From NCBI RefSeq assembly GCF_001522545.3, contig NC_031779.1, forward strand, positions 2,192,464-2,256,463: a DNA stretch of 64,000 nucleotides, read 5' to 3'. Below the pieces are notes generated by a model. The model searched no databases. It had not been told where the DNA came from and was given only the letters and a program-made list of their open reading frames with translations. Below, piece after piece: positions 36,726 through 48,200 of this stretch. The stretch comes from Parus major (taxonomy: Eukaryota > Chordata > Aves > Passeriformes > Paridae). A program made the position numbers and the translations under genes. Every line of letters starts with the position of its first letter. Positions within the stretch are counted from its first letter, which is position 1.

Positions 36726-39700
36726 GATGGGGAGATGTTAGGATAATAGGTATTAAATGCTGATTTTACCCTGTTTGGGTTCCCCATCTAAGCACAGTTC
36801 AACTTCTTGGTGCAGCAAGTTTGGCAGCTCCTGTGCTGCTGCCCCAGCTGAGCATTTGGCATGGGTTGGTGATGCACAGAACATAAAACTGTATGACCTC
36901 CCTTAGTTTCTCAAGGGTTCCTGGTTAATGGACTCTCCAGGGACAAGGACATGCAAAATAATCCTGAGTCCACACAATGTCCCCAGTCTGTAAATCCTGG
37001 GCTGCTCATCCTTTGGGCGATGTGGTTCAAACTGAAACAAATAGAAGTGGGGTGCTGGATTTGTTCTGATTCATTGAATAGGGCTTATTGTTCTCTTTAT
37101 TCCCTTAATCTGTAATTTTGGAATTGGGTTCAGGTTTCAAACCTGAAATAGCTGAGTTTGGGGTTCAGGTGTTGAACCAGAAGCTAGTGGGTAGTCCCGC
37201 TGCCCTGGCATTCAGGAAAGCTGGGCTGAGATTCCAGTGTGCCTGGGAGCAGCATTCCCTGCTCCTGACCTTGCCCTAGAGTGGGGACAGCAGGTGATGT
37301 GAGAGCTGGTGGGGCTGGGGGCTGCCCTGGATAGAGGCTGGCAGCTGATTGGTGTCATTCAGTAGCTGCTCTTGTGCTCTACTCATCTGGAAATGTTGCT
37401 GCTTTTAGTGTCCTTTGCTCTGAAAGAAAATACACTATTTTTGGCTTATGTAGTCAAAGGGGAGAACAATAGCTTGCTGACTGGTGGTGTTGCAGTGTCC
37501 TGTTGCAGCAGAGGGGCCTGGATAAGACCTGACTCCAGATCTTCAGCAAAGGCAATTTTGTGACAATCTGTTCCCAGCCAGAATAGACTTATCACATCAC
37601 CCACAGGGTGAAAGTCATCCCAGTCCAGCAATTCAACACTCATCCCCATGACTCAGTATCCCATCCTGTCTGGGCGTGGTACCATGATGCTCAAGGAGAG
37701 CATCTTGGCCAAAGCACCCCAATTTTGGAGCATACAGGGGTGGCTGGTCCCAGAGCTGCATGTGAGGATAAGCCTCATCAGTCTGCAGGCACTTTTATAG
37801 CCTTACAGGTGTGCTTGGTTTGGTGATTGTGCAGTTAATAGTTTTCTGAAGATGGATGGCAGGTACAGCACAGCAGTTTGCTTTCCAAAAAAATGCCAAT
37901 CATTCTAATCACTTGCCTAAGATTTGGGTCAAATCCAGCCACCTGGCTTTGGATAATAACTCTCCCAAGTCTTCTTGAGCTAGTCTTGTGAAGCATCGGC
38001 ATTCTCAGGGCAGTTGAAATGGATGGGAGGTGCTCTGACATGGCAGCCAGCTGGCCTCCAGGATGGATGGCTGATTGCAAAGTGATGGAAAGTTACATTT
38101 GCTCAGTCTGAGCCAATTCTATTCCTGTAACTGGCCTTGGCTGTGACTTTGGCTTCCCTGTGGCTCATCGGATGCGCACCCTGCAACGTGCTCACCTGGA
38201 GGCTTTGGGTTGAGATGGCAGGATCCCTTGCTCTGGGCAGCCCTCCAGGCTCAGGGCTCATCTATCAGCGTAGTTCAAGACCTCTGAATTCTACCTGTTG
38301 CACATTTAAAGGCCAGAGGAGTAGATTTATGACTGTGGTCTGACCTGCTCTGGAACGGAAGCCAGAACTTGTCTCTGGCTGATTCCTTTGTCAAGTGTAG
38401 CAACTCTGGGTGCGCTCAGGCGTGTGGTTCCCAAAGACACGGGAGCTGCAGGGTCTTGGCTCTACTGGCAGGCAGCAGAGGTCTCCACGAGCTCCCATCT
38501 GTTCCTAGCTGGGGTGTTGGGAGTTATCCCTTTGAGTAAGAGGTGCTCCTCGAGTGCCTGGGCCTGCATTGGGTGTCACTGCCTGGGCTGGTCCTGGGGA
38601 CTGAAAGTTCAAATCTCTCTAACACATGGTACCTCCAAGCAAACAGGAGGTGGTTATAGTGCCTGTAAATCCCTACAGGCAGGAAACACCCAACGTTTGG
38701 AGGGATTTAGGTGTAAATTCATGCAGTTAACTTTCTCAAAAGCATCTGTGAGCTGCAGGGCTGTCAGCATGATGCCAGTTGTGCTTTCCAGCGGGCCAGT
38801 CTCCCTGGGGCCCAGCACCCTGCTTGTGTTCAGGGGTGGGCTCCCACCCTTTGCTGCTTGTCCCTCTGCTTGGTCACAAGTGCTCCCTGTTGCAGCCCCT
38901 CTACAGCTGAGCTCTCAATGCAGCACTTGGAATTCTCAACAGAAGCCAAGGTGTGTGCTGTGACCTTAAGATCCACTCCCAGTAAATCCTTTTCTCCTCA
39001 TCTTGCTTGCGTGTCTGTCAGATCATCTCTGCTCCCCCTTTCCTTGGCCACTTGCAGGAGGTGGCTGCCTCTGGGCCCTGTGCCTTAGGCAGGAATAGGC
39101 CTGTGCCAGCTCCCACCAAGTGCCATCCCCTTCCCTGCATGAGCTCAGTACAGTACATCCCTGGACCTGCAAGGAAAAGCTCCCGGTGACTTCCATCAGG
39201 AAACAAGCTGGCTTCATCCACAGGACCATGGAAGAGGGAAAGCACAGGGCAGGGCTGCCTCATCTCTGCCAGCACACTGGGGTTTGGCCTGTGCTGAAAT
39301 TGGCTGTTCTAAGCATGGAGGAGGAGGAAGGAGCGGTGCTGGGTGGAAAGCCCTGGTGAGCTGGGCTTGGCATGGGTGTGGGAGGAGGGAAGGAGCAGTG
39401 CTGACTACGTCCAGGAGCAGCCACAGGAGCTTGTCACCATGTGTCACCCCCCTTTTGGCAGCCCCAGCCTGCTTGGCCATCAAGTGCAGTTAAAGGGCTG
39501 AGCAGGCACCAGGACTTGTTTTACCACCAGAAACTGCTTGATGCTGTAGGCAGCTGCCTTCTTGGTCTGTGTTATGCAGAGTCTGGGCAGGGATTGATCT
39601 GGGAGTTTATTTGGGGAGCAGATCCCTTGGAGTGCTGCCCAGGTGGTGATGGTGCAGTTTGTTGCACGAGAACTTTGCTAATTGGGCCAAGTTTCAGTAT

Positions 39701-41206
39701 TTTGTGTGCTGTGCATCCCCTCCAAACAGGGCAGTCTCAGACCCTGGCTGGCACTGAGCAGAGCAGGCTGCTCCTGGGCCCCACTTGCCGCAGGTGCCCA
39801 GAGATGTCCTGGCATTGCTGGGCAGGGCAGTGAGCGGATGGAAGAACTTGTTTTCCCATCTCGATTCCTTGTGGCTGAGACTTCTTTTGAAAAGCCTTTC
39901 ACCCAGAGGTGAAGTCACTCACCATGGCCACCTTCAGCAGCTGCTTCTCTGCATTGTGGGTTGTAAATGTCCCCTTAATTTAGTGCCTGCAGTGCACTAA
40001 AGCAGCAACCTTAGCACAGCCTCTGCATAATAACCAGAGAGGCTCTAGATCCTGAGCTCTGACACAGAGCGCTTTCCTTGACTGCTGTAGTCCCAGGGGC
40101 TGATGTCTCCTTTACCCCGGGTGCCTCAGCCTCCCCACCACTTTCTTTTGAAAGATAACTCCCTGTAAAATAGAGAGGTTTAGTCTAGTCCAGCTGGGCA
40201 GGTCAGTCCAGGCAGTAATGCACTCACATCCTAAATGTTTCAATTATTTTGGCTAAACTTCCTGGTGAAAGGTGTTTTTTTCTCCTTCACAAAAGAGGAT
40301 AACAGCTCTGACCTTGAGGAGGGAAATGATGAGGGTTCAGAGTTCTTTCTTTTTTTGTTGCTATTTTTCTTGCAAAATATTCCAGTTGAGCAGGATTTTT
40401 TGCTTAAACAATTTATACCCAGTGGATAGATTTATTCTGTTCAGCTGCCAGCCACAAGAAAGCCTTGTTATTCCCTGTGGCATGGATTTCCCCCCCCTAC
40501 CCCTCAATGCTCATAAATACTCTTTGCTAAATCTGAGTTTTTACTACTTGAAGCATGAAGGGACCAGGTACTCCTGCCCTGTTCTGATGCTGGAGGAATC
40601 AGTCTCCTGCACTGCCCTGACCCTGGGTAACCTGAGTGATGCTCAGGATCGGATATTAAATATCCCTCTGTCTTCCCACCCCTGATCCAGTTCTGTTCCC
40701 TTGTTATTTCCATCTCTCAGGGATAAAGGATCTGAAAAACAAAATACTTTTTGAACATCCTGGAACCAAGAGGTGCTTTGGAGACAACACTTCCGAATCC
40801 CACCTGGCTGCTACTTCCCATGCCTCTGCTCCCAGCCAACACCCTGCTGTCCTGGCTCTTAGCAGGGCAAAAAAATATTTCCTGGTTTAGCATCATTATT
40901 TCAAGGGAGGAGAGGAAAATGTGGAGGTTTGGTTTGAAATTGAGTGAATGTGGCAGAAATGCAAGGACTTGACAGCAGAGTTGGTTTAGATTGGGGTAGA
41001 AAAGAAATGAGGAGACTTGAAAGTAGGCTCAGAGGGAGGGGGAAAAAGGCAGTGTTTCCTTTCAAGCACCTGAAACCTGGCTGATGGGTTCCTTGATACT
41101 CTTTATGAAACCATTCCATATGACAAAGTCAGTTTTCCAGGCCAGATTTGTTGTTGGTTTGGCTGTGGTAGCTCCTTGTACCCCTGGTACCTGCCTCAGT
41201 TTCCCT
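36726..41206. other. unassigned single-copy sequence
   Basis: No gene, RNA or mobile element is recognised. A 191-codon frame (38388-38963, plus) is the longest; it has no visible domain and no exon-like borders. Trimmed AT-rich stretches near 40220-40440 may be old non-coding elements. Confidence 0.5.
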
Positions 41207-41459
41207 TCATAGAATCACAGAATGTTTTGGGTTGGAAGGGACCTTCAAGGACACCTTGTCTCAACCCCCTGTCAGGGGCAGGGACACCTTCCACTATCCC
41301 AGGTCACTCCAAGCCCTGTGCAGCCTGGCCTTGGACACTTCTAGGGATGGGGCAGCCACAGCTTCTCTGGGCAACCTGTGCCAGGGCCTTCTGGCAGGAG
41401 GGAAGGATTCCTTCCTAATACATAATCTCTTCTTCCCTTGTTTGTAGTTTTTCCATGAT
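41207..41459 (-). mobile_element. CR1 LINE 3'-end copy (avian type)
   Basis: From tcatagaatcacagaatg the plus strand follows the reverse complement of the avian CR1 3' region: gttggaagggaccttcaagg, then caggg-gacaccttccacta, then gatggggcagccacagct and ctgggcaacctgtgccaggg, ending near a cttcctaata segment. The element is thus inserted on the minus strand and 5'-truncated, as most CR1 copies are. It is moderately diverged and carries no coding region. It is the clearest indicator that this is bird DNA. Confidence 0.95.
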
Positions 41460-42814
41460 GTTTGGGGCACTTCAGCTGCCTCATCTCTCTCTTTACCAGG
41501 GTGGGCTGATGCAGGGGACCCACATGGTGCTGGCAGCACCTTCCTTGCTCCACAGAGATTTAGCTGAGATCTTCAAACTCATTGCAGTGGTGAGCCCAAA
41601 ACAGCATTCCTCCCCTCACAGGCAGCTCTGTCTCTCTGTGCTTTTAATTTGGAGCTCAGATTCTCAGTCTCCTTAACTCTCCACTAGTGCAATGTTTTAG
41701 GAACAGATGGGCTTAATTTCCGATTGCCGCCCCCTGAACTTGGGAGGAGGCTTGAGTTTGGAGCCAGTCTGCCTCTTGTTCTACCTGAGTCCATCCAGCA
41801 GGCTCCTGCCTGCCCTGCCCCTGTCCACACGGAGCCAAGGACCCAGCAAATTCCCCTCTCTGTGATGAGAGAGGCTCTCAGAAGTAAGATTTTCTCTCTC
41901 GGAGGATAAATCCGCCTCCATGTTACCTTAGCAGTGGCGACGGCTGAGCATCTTCTTATGGGTTGATACTGTTGAGATGCTTAGTCTAAGCTCCATCTAA
42001 TCCTCTTTCAGGGAGCTATCGGGCTGGTGATCTCCTACAAACAGGTTTTCTGACACCAGACTCAGCATTTTGTGGTTTGTGATCATGCTGGAAGGGTGAT
42101 GGTCCTGCTGTATTTCTGCTGCTGCTCCTGAGCTGAACCAGAGGTGAAAGGGAAAAGAAAACAAAAACCTACAAGTTTCTATCCCAAACACTGGTGGATT
42201 TTGGGTTTAGGTGTCTATTCCCACTTTCATAGCCTTTTGTGGCGTGTGATTTCCTTATCCAGCTTCTTGTGGAGCATGAATCAGATTTTTAGAACTGATT
42301 GTGTCTTATTAAAGCTTTGGGGTGGTTTTTTTGAGAGCACCCTCATGAATCTGGCCTGTTGTGCTTGTGCCAGTGTACCATGGGAATCTTGTCACTCTTT
42401 GGGAATCAGTAGAGAATGTAAAGCAGATTTAAAGTATTTCCATTTTCCTTCTGTGTGTTGAGGCCCAAAATTCAAGGCAGAATTTAGAGGTGCTGCAATG
42501 TGCTTGAAAACTTTTGGACTGTTGGACTTGGCAATCAAAACCTGATTCCTGCTTGCTGAGAGTGGGAGCCTTGTGTGTGGTTGCCCTCCATTATCACATT
42601 GTCACCCAGACATCTGCGTGAGGGGATGGAGTCACCCGGCAGCGCTGCTGGCACAAGGCAGCTGTGGGGACTGGCACCCAGGGCATGGGAGGCTGGGAGA
42701 TTTGCTGTTGGTAAGATCTGATCAGCACCAGCCTGCTTGTTTGATCTCATCCCTGGGATCTGGTTTTGACCAGTTTTGGGATGGCCATTGTCCCTCCTGG
42801 AGCAAGGGGAGCAA
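41460..42814. other. unassigned single-copy sequence
   Basis: No feature is recognised apart from a mildly AT-rich patch at 42200-42320. It leads into the CpG-richer segment that follows. Confidence 0.5.
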
Positions 42815-43125
42815 AGCCCGTTCTGCTGCGGGGTGGGCTCCTGCAGGGAGCGCGGGCCGGTGGTGCGAGCGAGCGGTCCTTTGTGGAGAGGGCACCTCCT
42901 CACATTGTCCCCTGCCTCCTGTCTTGCAGGGCTGTGTGTCTGGGGCTGAGCCAGGTGCCCCCTGCTCCACGCTGGGTCCCATGAGACAGGCAGGACCACC
43001 CTGTCCCTCGCTCCCGGGGCCGCAGCAGCCGGCTCTGCCCCCAGAGCGGAGCTGCACAGAGCTGCTGCCACGGTAAGTCCTGGCCTTGCGCTTTCCTTTC
43101 CCAGGACGCTTTCCTGCGGAGGGAT
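42815..43125. promoter_or_regulatory. weak CpG cluster with exon-like segment
   Basis: About eight CpGs fall within 42818-42890 (gagcgcgggccgg and following) and more lie between 42970 and 43120, clearly above the local background. Inside it, 42930-43072 is framed by a splice-acceptor-like gtcttgcag and a consensus donor (cg|gtaagt). The 143-base segment is open in at least one frame but the peptide is not recognisable. It may be an alternative promoter and first exons of an unseen gene, or chance. Confidence 0.3.
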
Positions 43126-43297
43126 GTGCTCCATGTGTGTCCCCCGGCTGCAGCAGGGTCACAGTGTGGAGTGTGTGTGCCAGCCTGCAAAAACATGCTC
43201 TGAGGGAACAGCTTATGCACCAAAAAAATTCAGGTTTCAGTCAACAGACTCAGCTCACGAATTCAGGTTGTATTTAGCAAGTGGCTTTGGCTGGGAA

Positions 43298-43560
43298 AAA
43301 AAAAAAAAGTGAAACACTGAAAAGTTTGATTTTGACATTTTCAAAATGAAACCTTTCAGCCATCTGTTTCAAGATGACATTTCATTTTGAATTTTTTCTA
43401 GGTTTTTTTTTTTTTCCAGTGTGGGGGGGAAGCCACCTACAAACAAAATGAAAGCTTCACTTCAGCCCAAACAAAATGTTTCATTCAGCCCCAGATTATT
43501 ACTGGAGCTTTAAAATTTGGCAAATAAAAAAAATTACTTTGGTCATCCTGAATTACTTTC
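43298..43560. repeat. AT-rich, partly palindromic low-complexity region
   Basis: Contains an A12 run (43298-43309), a T run (43402-43413), and repeated variants of ttttgacattttcaaaatgaaa that are complementary to each other, for example ttttga...tcaaaa around 43332-43350. A similar vocabulary (acattttgactttttgag) appears at 27510-27535. It may be an ancient repeat of palindromic type. Confidence 0.45.
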
Positions 43561-45130
43561 TTTTCTCTGTTTAATCACCAGGACAAAAGACGAGTGTGTG
43601 AAGGAGTGGGAGCTGTGGGGCCCATAGCACGCAGCGTTGGGGGTTTTTGAGTGGGAGTTTGGGAAGAGCCTGTGGTGGCAGAACATGTTGTACCAATGAC
43701 TTTGGTGATGGCAGGAGCCTGTGGGAGCCAGTTTTAGCTACAGCAGAAAGCTTGTGCTCGAGAGGAGAGCGTGCTGTGCTGAGCCCACCTGGAGTCAGCA
43801 TCCTCCCAGGCTGTGGGGGTGGCCCCGGTGCCCAGACCTGTGCTGGGTGCCAGAGGTGTGTGCTGGGTATCACCCAGTGCCATTCCCTCTCTGCAGAGCA
43901 GCATCTGTGCCTGTTATCTGTTTTCCCCATCTGGTGTTTGGGAAAGCCCAGGTTGGGGAGATAAATGTGGTGCAGAAGGGACCTTCTGCTCTGCCCAGAA
44001 CCTTTTCTGTAGCTCTCTTTGAACAGGAGAAACCACTCTGGGGATGGAGGAGAGAAGGGACTGGGAGGGGGGAGAAAAAGACCCTCCCTGTGGGGCTGCA
44101 GGAGAAGTTGCATAGGCTCCTCTTGGCCTCCTAATGGCAAGGAGGAGGTGATCTGACTCATATGTCCCAAATCCCATCGTGGCTGGCACCTGGGTAGCAC
44201 TTCCACCACCCAGCACAACTGAAATTACCCAGTCGGAGAAAACAGCTGTGCTTTTCATTTACCACACCCTCTCCACCCCCAGTCTATCCCAAATGTGACC
44301 CTATCCAGTCACATAGAACTGCTGATGTGGAGGCAAGTGTTGGAAGGGGGCTGTGCTTGGTGGGGGCTGCTGGACTCCTTGGAATAGGGCTGTGCTGGCT
44401 CATGCCCTTTGTTAGGAAGGAGGAATGGAGGGCTGAATCATAGAAGGAGAATAGGAGAGCCCCAAAATCATGCCATAAACAAAATCTGTGCAGCAACACG
44501 GAGGGAGTGGGGGAAGGCATCCTGGGCTGATTTCCTGGGAGGAGTGTGCTGCTGGCACATCCTGGCTCCCCACAGCCTGGGTGTGCAGGACTCCCACTCC
44601 AGCAGGAAGGCTTCAAACACAGCATTCCAGGCAGGTGTCTGGGAGCATGGTGGGACATCAGGTGTTTGAGATCTGTTCACATGTGCTCCCATGCTTCTGT
44701 CAGCACTGGCTCCCTGCTGAATGTTGTAGGGTTGCTGCCTTTGTTGCAGAGGAAAAAAACTGGCTGTTCAGAGGTACGTGAGATCAGAAGGGATCAGGGT
44801 TGCTGCAGGTCTGAAATCTGTGTCTGCCCTTGTTTGGAGGGGGAGCTGGTGGTGCCCAAAGCTCTGTTGGCTGTTTTACAGGTGGCCATGAGCCCAGGGT
44901 GTGAGTGGCAATGCTGCAGAGAGGGTGGTAGAACCTCGTCCCTGTGGGTTTACCCCCCACATGGGGAATCCTTCCACGCTGCTCTGGGGAGAGTCTTTCC
45001 CCAGGCCCTTACTGGAAGTTCCCAAAACCTCCTGAATCATGTGCTTCTGGGTTTGCATTTAGTGTTCCTACCTTCTGTTCTCTTTCTGTTTTCATTTCTC
45101 CCTCTTTTCCCCCCTCCCTCCATCTTTATC
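43561..45130. other. unassigned single-copy sequence
   Basis: Open frames up to 215 codons (43571-44218, minus) overlap frames on the other strand and show no domain. A gtacgtgag donor-like site lies at 44774. No mobile element was noticed. Confidence 0.5.
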
Positions 45131-45265
45131 AGTAGCTAATGAAACAGGCAGGGAGAAACCCGATTCGTACAGTAATTAAATTTACTTAGAGGGTATTCAG
45201 CTGGAGTAATGAGAAGTTTAATTCAATGATTAGTTTTTTCTTTCATTAATTAAAAATGGAACAAC
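45131..45265. promoter_or_regulatory. TAATTA-rich island, possible conserved enhancer
   Basis: Within about 130 bases: gtagctaatgaaac, cgattcgtacagtaattaaattt, tgagaagtttaattcaatgatt, and tttcattaattaaaaatgg. Four or five homeodomain cores and two retained CpGs (cgattcgt) in a compact AT-rich block make this one of the better enhancer candidates by eye. No frame of note. Confidence 0.35.
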
Positions 45266-48200
45266 GGTGCAGTTACAGTGGGCTGCATTGATCCTCCTTG
45301 TGGAAAGCTGCTGATGGAGGAGGAGGAGGAAGGAAAGCTTTTCATTTTATCTTCTCTGGATGATCTTCCCCACACATGAATGCCTGTATTGTCCCCTGTT
45401 CCCAGCTGATCCCTTGGCCAGGTGTCCCTGAGTGATTCTAGGTAAGGGGTGCTTGGGGTGATGATGAGGAGAGCAGTGGCACTGTCCCCCCACACAGGTC
45501 CTCTCCCTGATGTGTCCCCAGCCTTTCAGTTTAAAAATGGATTTGAAATATTTCCTGTGGGTGGAAGATTGAAAAGCAGGTCCCAGCCCACAAGAAGTTT
45601 GGGGTGGGAGAGTTGTTTTCCATCCTTGCTGAACAGATTTTGAGCCATTTAAATATGTTAAACTCATAAACATGTTTTTAGTCTTTTAAAATAAGTGATG
45701 TGTGAAAGCAAAAAATAAACCAAATAAGTAATTTCCCATTTTTCTAATGCCTTCTGCAGGATCTTGAGCAATATTAGGACCTCAGATGTCCTCTGAAGCA
45801 TGATTGGGCAGGTTCTGTTCCCCTAAAGTAGAGGCATTTGTGCTCCCAATTTTGACACAGACTTTTTTTGGTAGCTTTGGGGATTGTTGAGATCTGCTCA
45901 TGTATGAGTTCCTAAGGAGGAGTAGACAGTAACAGGAATAACTCCCCAAAATACCAAGGAACCATTAATTGGTGTTACAGATCCTGTACGTGCAGGAGCT
46001 GTGTGCTTAAGGGGGCTGGGCAGGTGAGCAAGCACCACATCCCCCTCATCTGTGCCCTCCCTGCCCACCTGTCTGCCAAGTCACCTGCTGCTGGGGGGCC
46101 CTGTGATGGTGAGAATTACCCAAGGGCTGGGGCAGCAACACCTGGGTTTGAAGCCAGTGAGAGCCAAGAGCACTCAACACCTCTGGAAATCAGATGCTTT
46201 AGCTTTTCTTGGGTTACCTTGGGTGATAACTTCTTCAGGAAGGCTGGTGGGAAAGGGAGAGGCTCCTGGCCAGCCTAACACTGTGTCCATGTGCTGGGAA
46301 GACAGATGGAGTCCACTGTGGGACTGGAGCCCCTCCAGCAGTGTTTATACCTCCTTGAGGCTCCTCTCTGCCCCTTGTTTGTGGTGTGGCTCAGGATTCA
46401 GAGGAATGGCTTTTTATGGCAACAAAGGAGGAATACATCCCCCTGCTTTGACCTCGCCTCCAGAAACAGCAAAAATTTTGATGGGAAATGGTGAATGTGG
46501 GGCACTTCTTTCCACACCTGCAGGAGGGTTGCAGCTGAGTGCTTCTATCTCTAGCACATGCCTGGGCTGTGGTGGCAGAGGGAGGAAACCTCAGGTTGGG
46601 TAAATTGGGGGGGAGCCTGTGCTTCCCTCAGCTGGACTGAGCTCCTGGCATCTCTAAGGGCTCAGCCTGGGGCAGTCCTATGCCCAGGACTTGTGGCAGT
46701 GTTCTGGGCTGATCCTGGCTGTAACACAGCATCTCCAAAGCCCAGTACATCTATGGGAGAGCCCTTAAGCCCCCTGGGTCCATGGAGTGCAATGTCCCCA
46801 GTTTGAGCCTCATGCCTCATTGCTGGGGTCCTGAGCCACGAGAGGCTTTTGCAGCTCAGTGTTTTGGTGGTGTTTTGTTGATTCCTGTCCTCTGTGAAGC
46901 ATTTGACTGGGATACACAAATGCAGCCAGGGACTGAGCTGCCTGGGGAGGCTTACAGGAGAAGCTGTAAGCCTGTGCTGACCAGTGAGTGAAATCTAGGC
47001 TCGTAATCAGCTGCAGCAGTGCCTTACAACAGTGTTTTTCCAAGGGGTTTTGCATGCATGTGCTTCTTCAGAGATCACTGCAAATGATTCCCAAGTGCTC
47101 TGGCCCAGATCTGTCCTGGTAGCTGTCAGCAGATCAATGCTTTACTAAGTACAGACCCGCTCTGTTTCCGTGGGAAAATGGTTGTCTTAAGCAGTTCATT
47201 TTGGGCCTTCCAGCAGCAGGGCCACTAAATTTTGGTAGTTGTGTTTTTCTGTCTGTAACAGCCTGATTTATAACTTTTAAATATCAGCTTGGATGAAGAT
47301 TGAGCTTGCCTGAGCTCAGTTTTGGGAGGGAGAGAGGGAAAAGCATTCACAGCTTTTTAATTTCTGTCCTGCTTGCCTCTCAAATGCCAGGTTTACAGCC
47401 CTAATTTTGGTTTCCTTTTGCTCCCAGTGCATGAGTGGAAAGCAGAGGAGAGGCCAAAGCCCAGTGCACACCTGGCATCTGATTCCCCAGCACCCTGCCT
47501 TCATCTGACCCAGGTAGGCACAGCTGAGCTCGGAGCATTGCTGTATGTGATGATCACATGTGTTTGTTGTGTTGAGTCCAGGGCTGGACTGGTTTCCATT
47601 GCCAAAAACATGGTAAAAATGCCTTTTCCTTCCCCCTTAGTCTGGGGTGGCTTCCCAGCCCTCTTGGTGTGGCTGAGGCAATGTGGCTTCCAGCTAGGAT
47701 CTGGGGCCAGGTAGGAAGTGTTCAGTCAGTCCATTGTGCCTGCACAGGGGCAGCATTTTATGGGGTGGGGAGGCCTCTAAGGTGAATATTTGGATGGTGG
47801 TGCTTTTGAGAAACGCCTTTGTGATTGGACTGTGTAGCTCTGCTTCGGAGGGTTTGCTCCAGCTCATGTTACCATCAGGGAGGGACAGACTGCCCACATG
47901 GGGGGAATTCAGCGTGGACAGCCAGACACTGCAGCCTGGGAATGCTGGGCAGGAGTGGTTTCATCTTCCAGGAGAGGGCAGGCGAGAGGGTCCTCACAAG
48001 CAGTGGTTTTTGTGATGTCTCTATTCTCGTTGCACAGCTTCTGCACGCTCTCCCCTGCTCAGCCTCCTCCCTGCACTCTGGCCGGGACAGTTAAAAGAGA
48101 CAGGAGCAGGTTTGGGCTTGTTCTGCCCATCCCCAGCTGAAGTCTGTGAGCTGTCAGCCTGATGCAGGAGATGCGTGAGACAGCAAACATCAGAGCTGAC

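Noticed and set aside
42535..43134. Minus-strand frame of 199 codons
   Set aside because: Lies antisense to a CpG-rich segment where stops are rare; proline-, serine- and glycine-rich with no recognisable motif.
43571..44218. Minus-strand frame of 215 codons
   Set aside because: No recognisable domain, low-complexity proline- and leucine-rich peptide, and overlapping plus-strand frames of similar quality.
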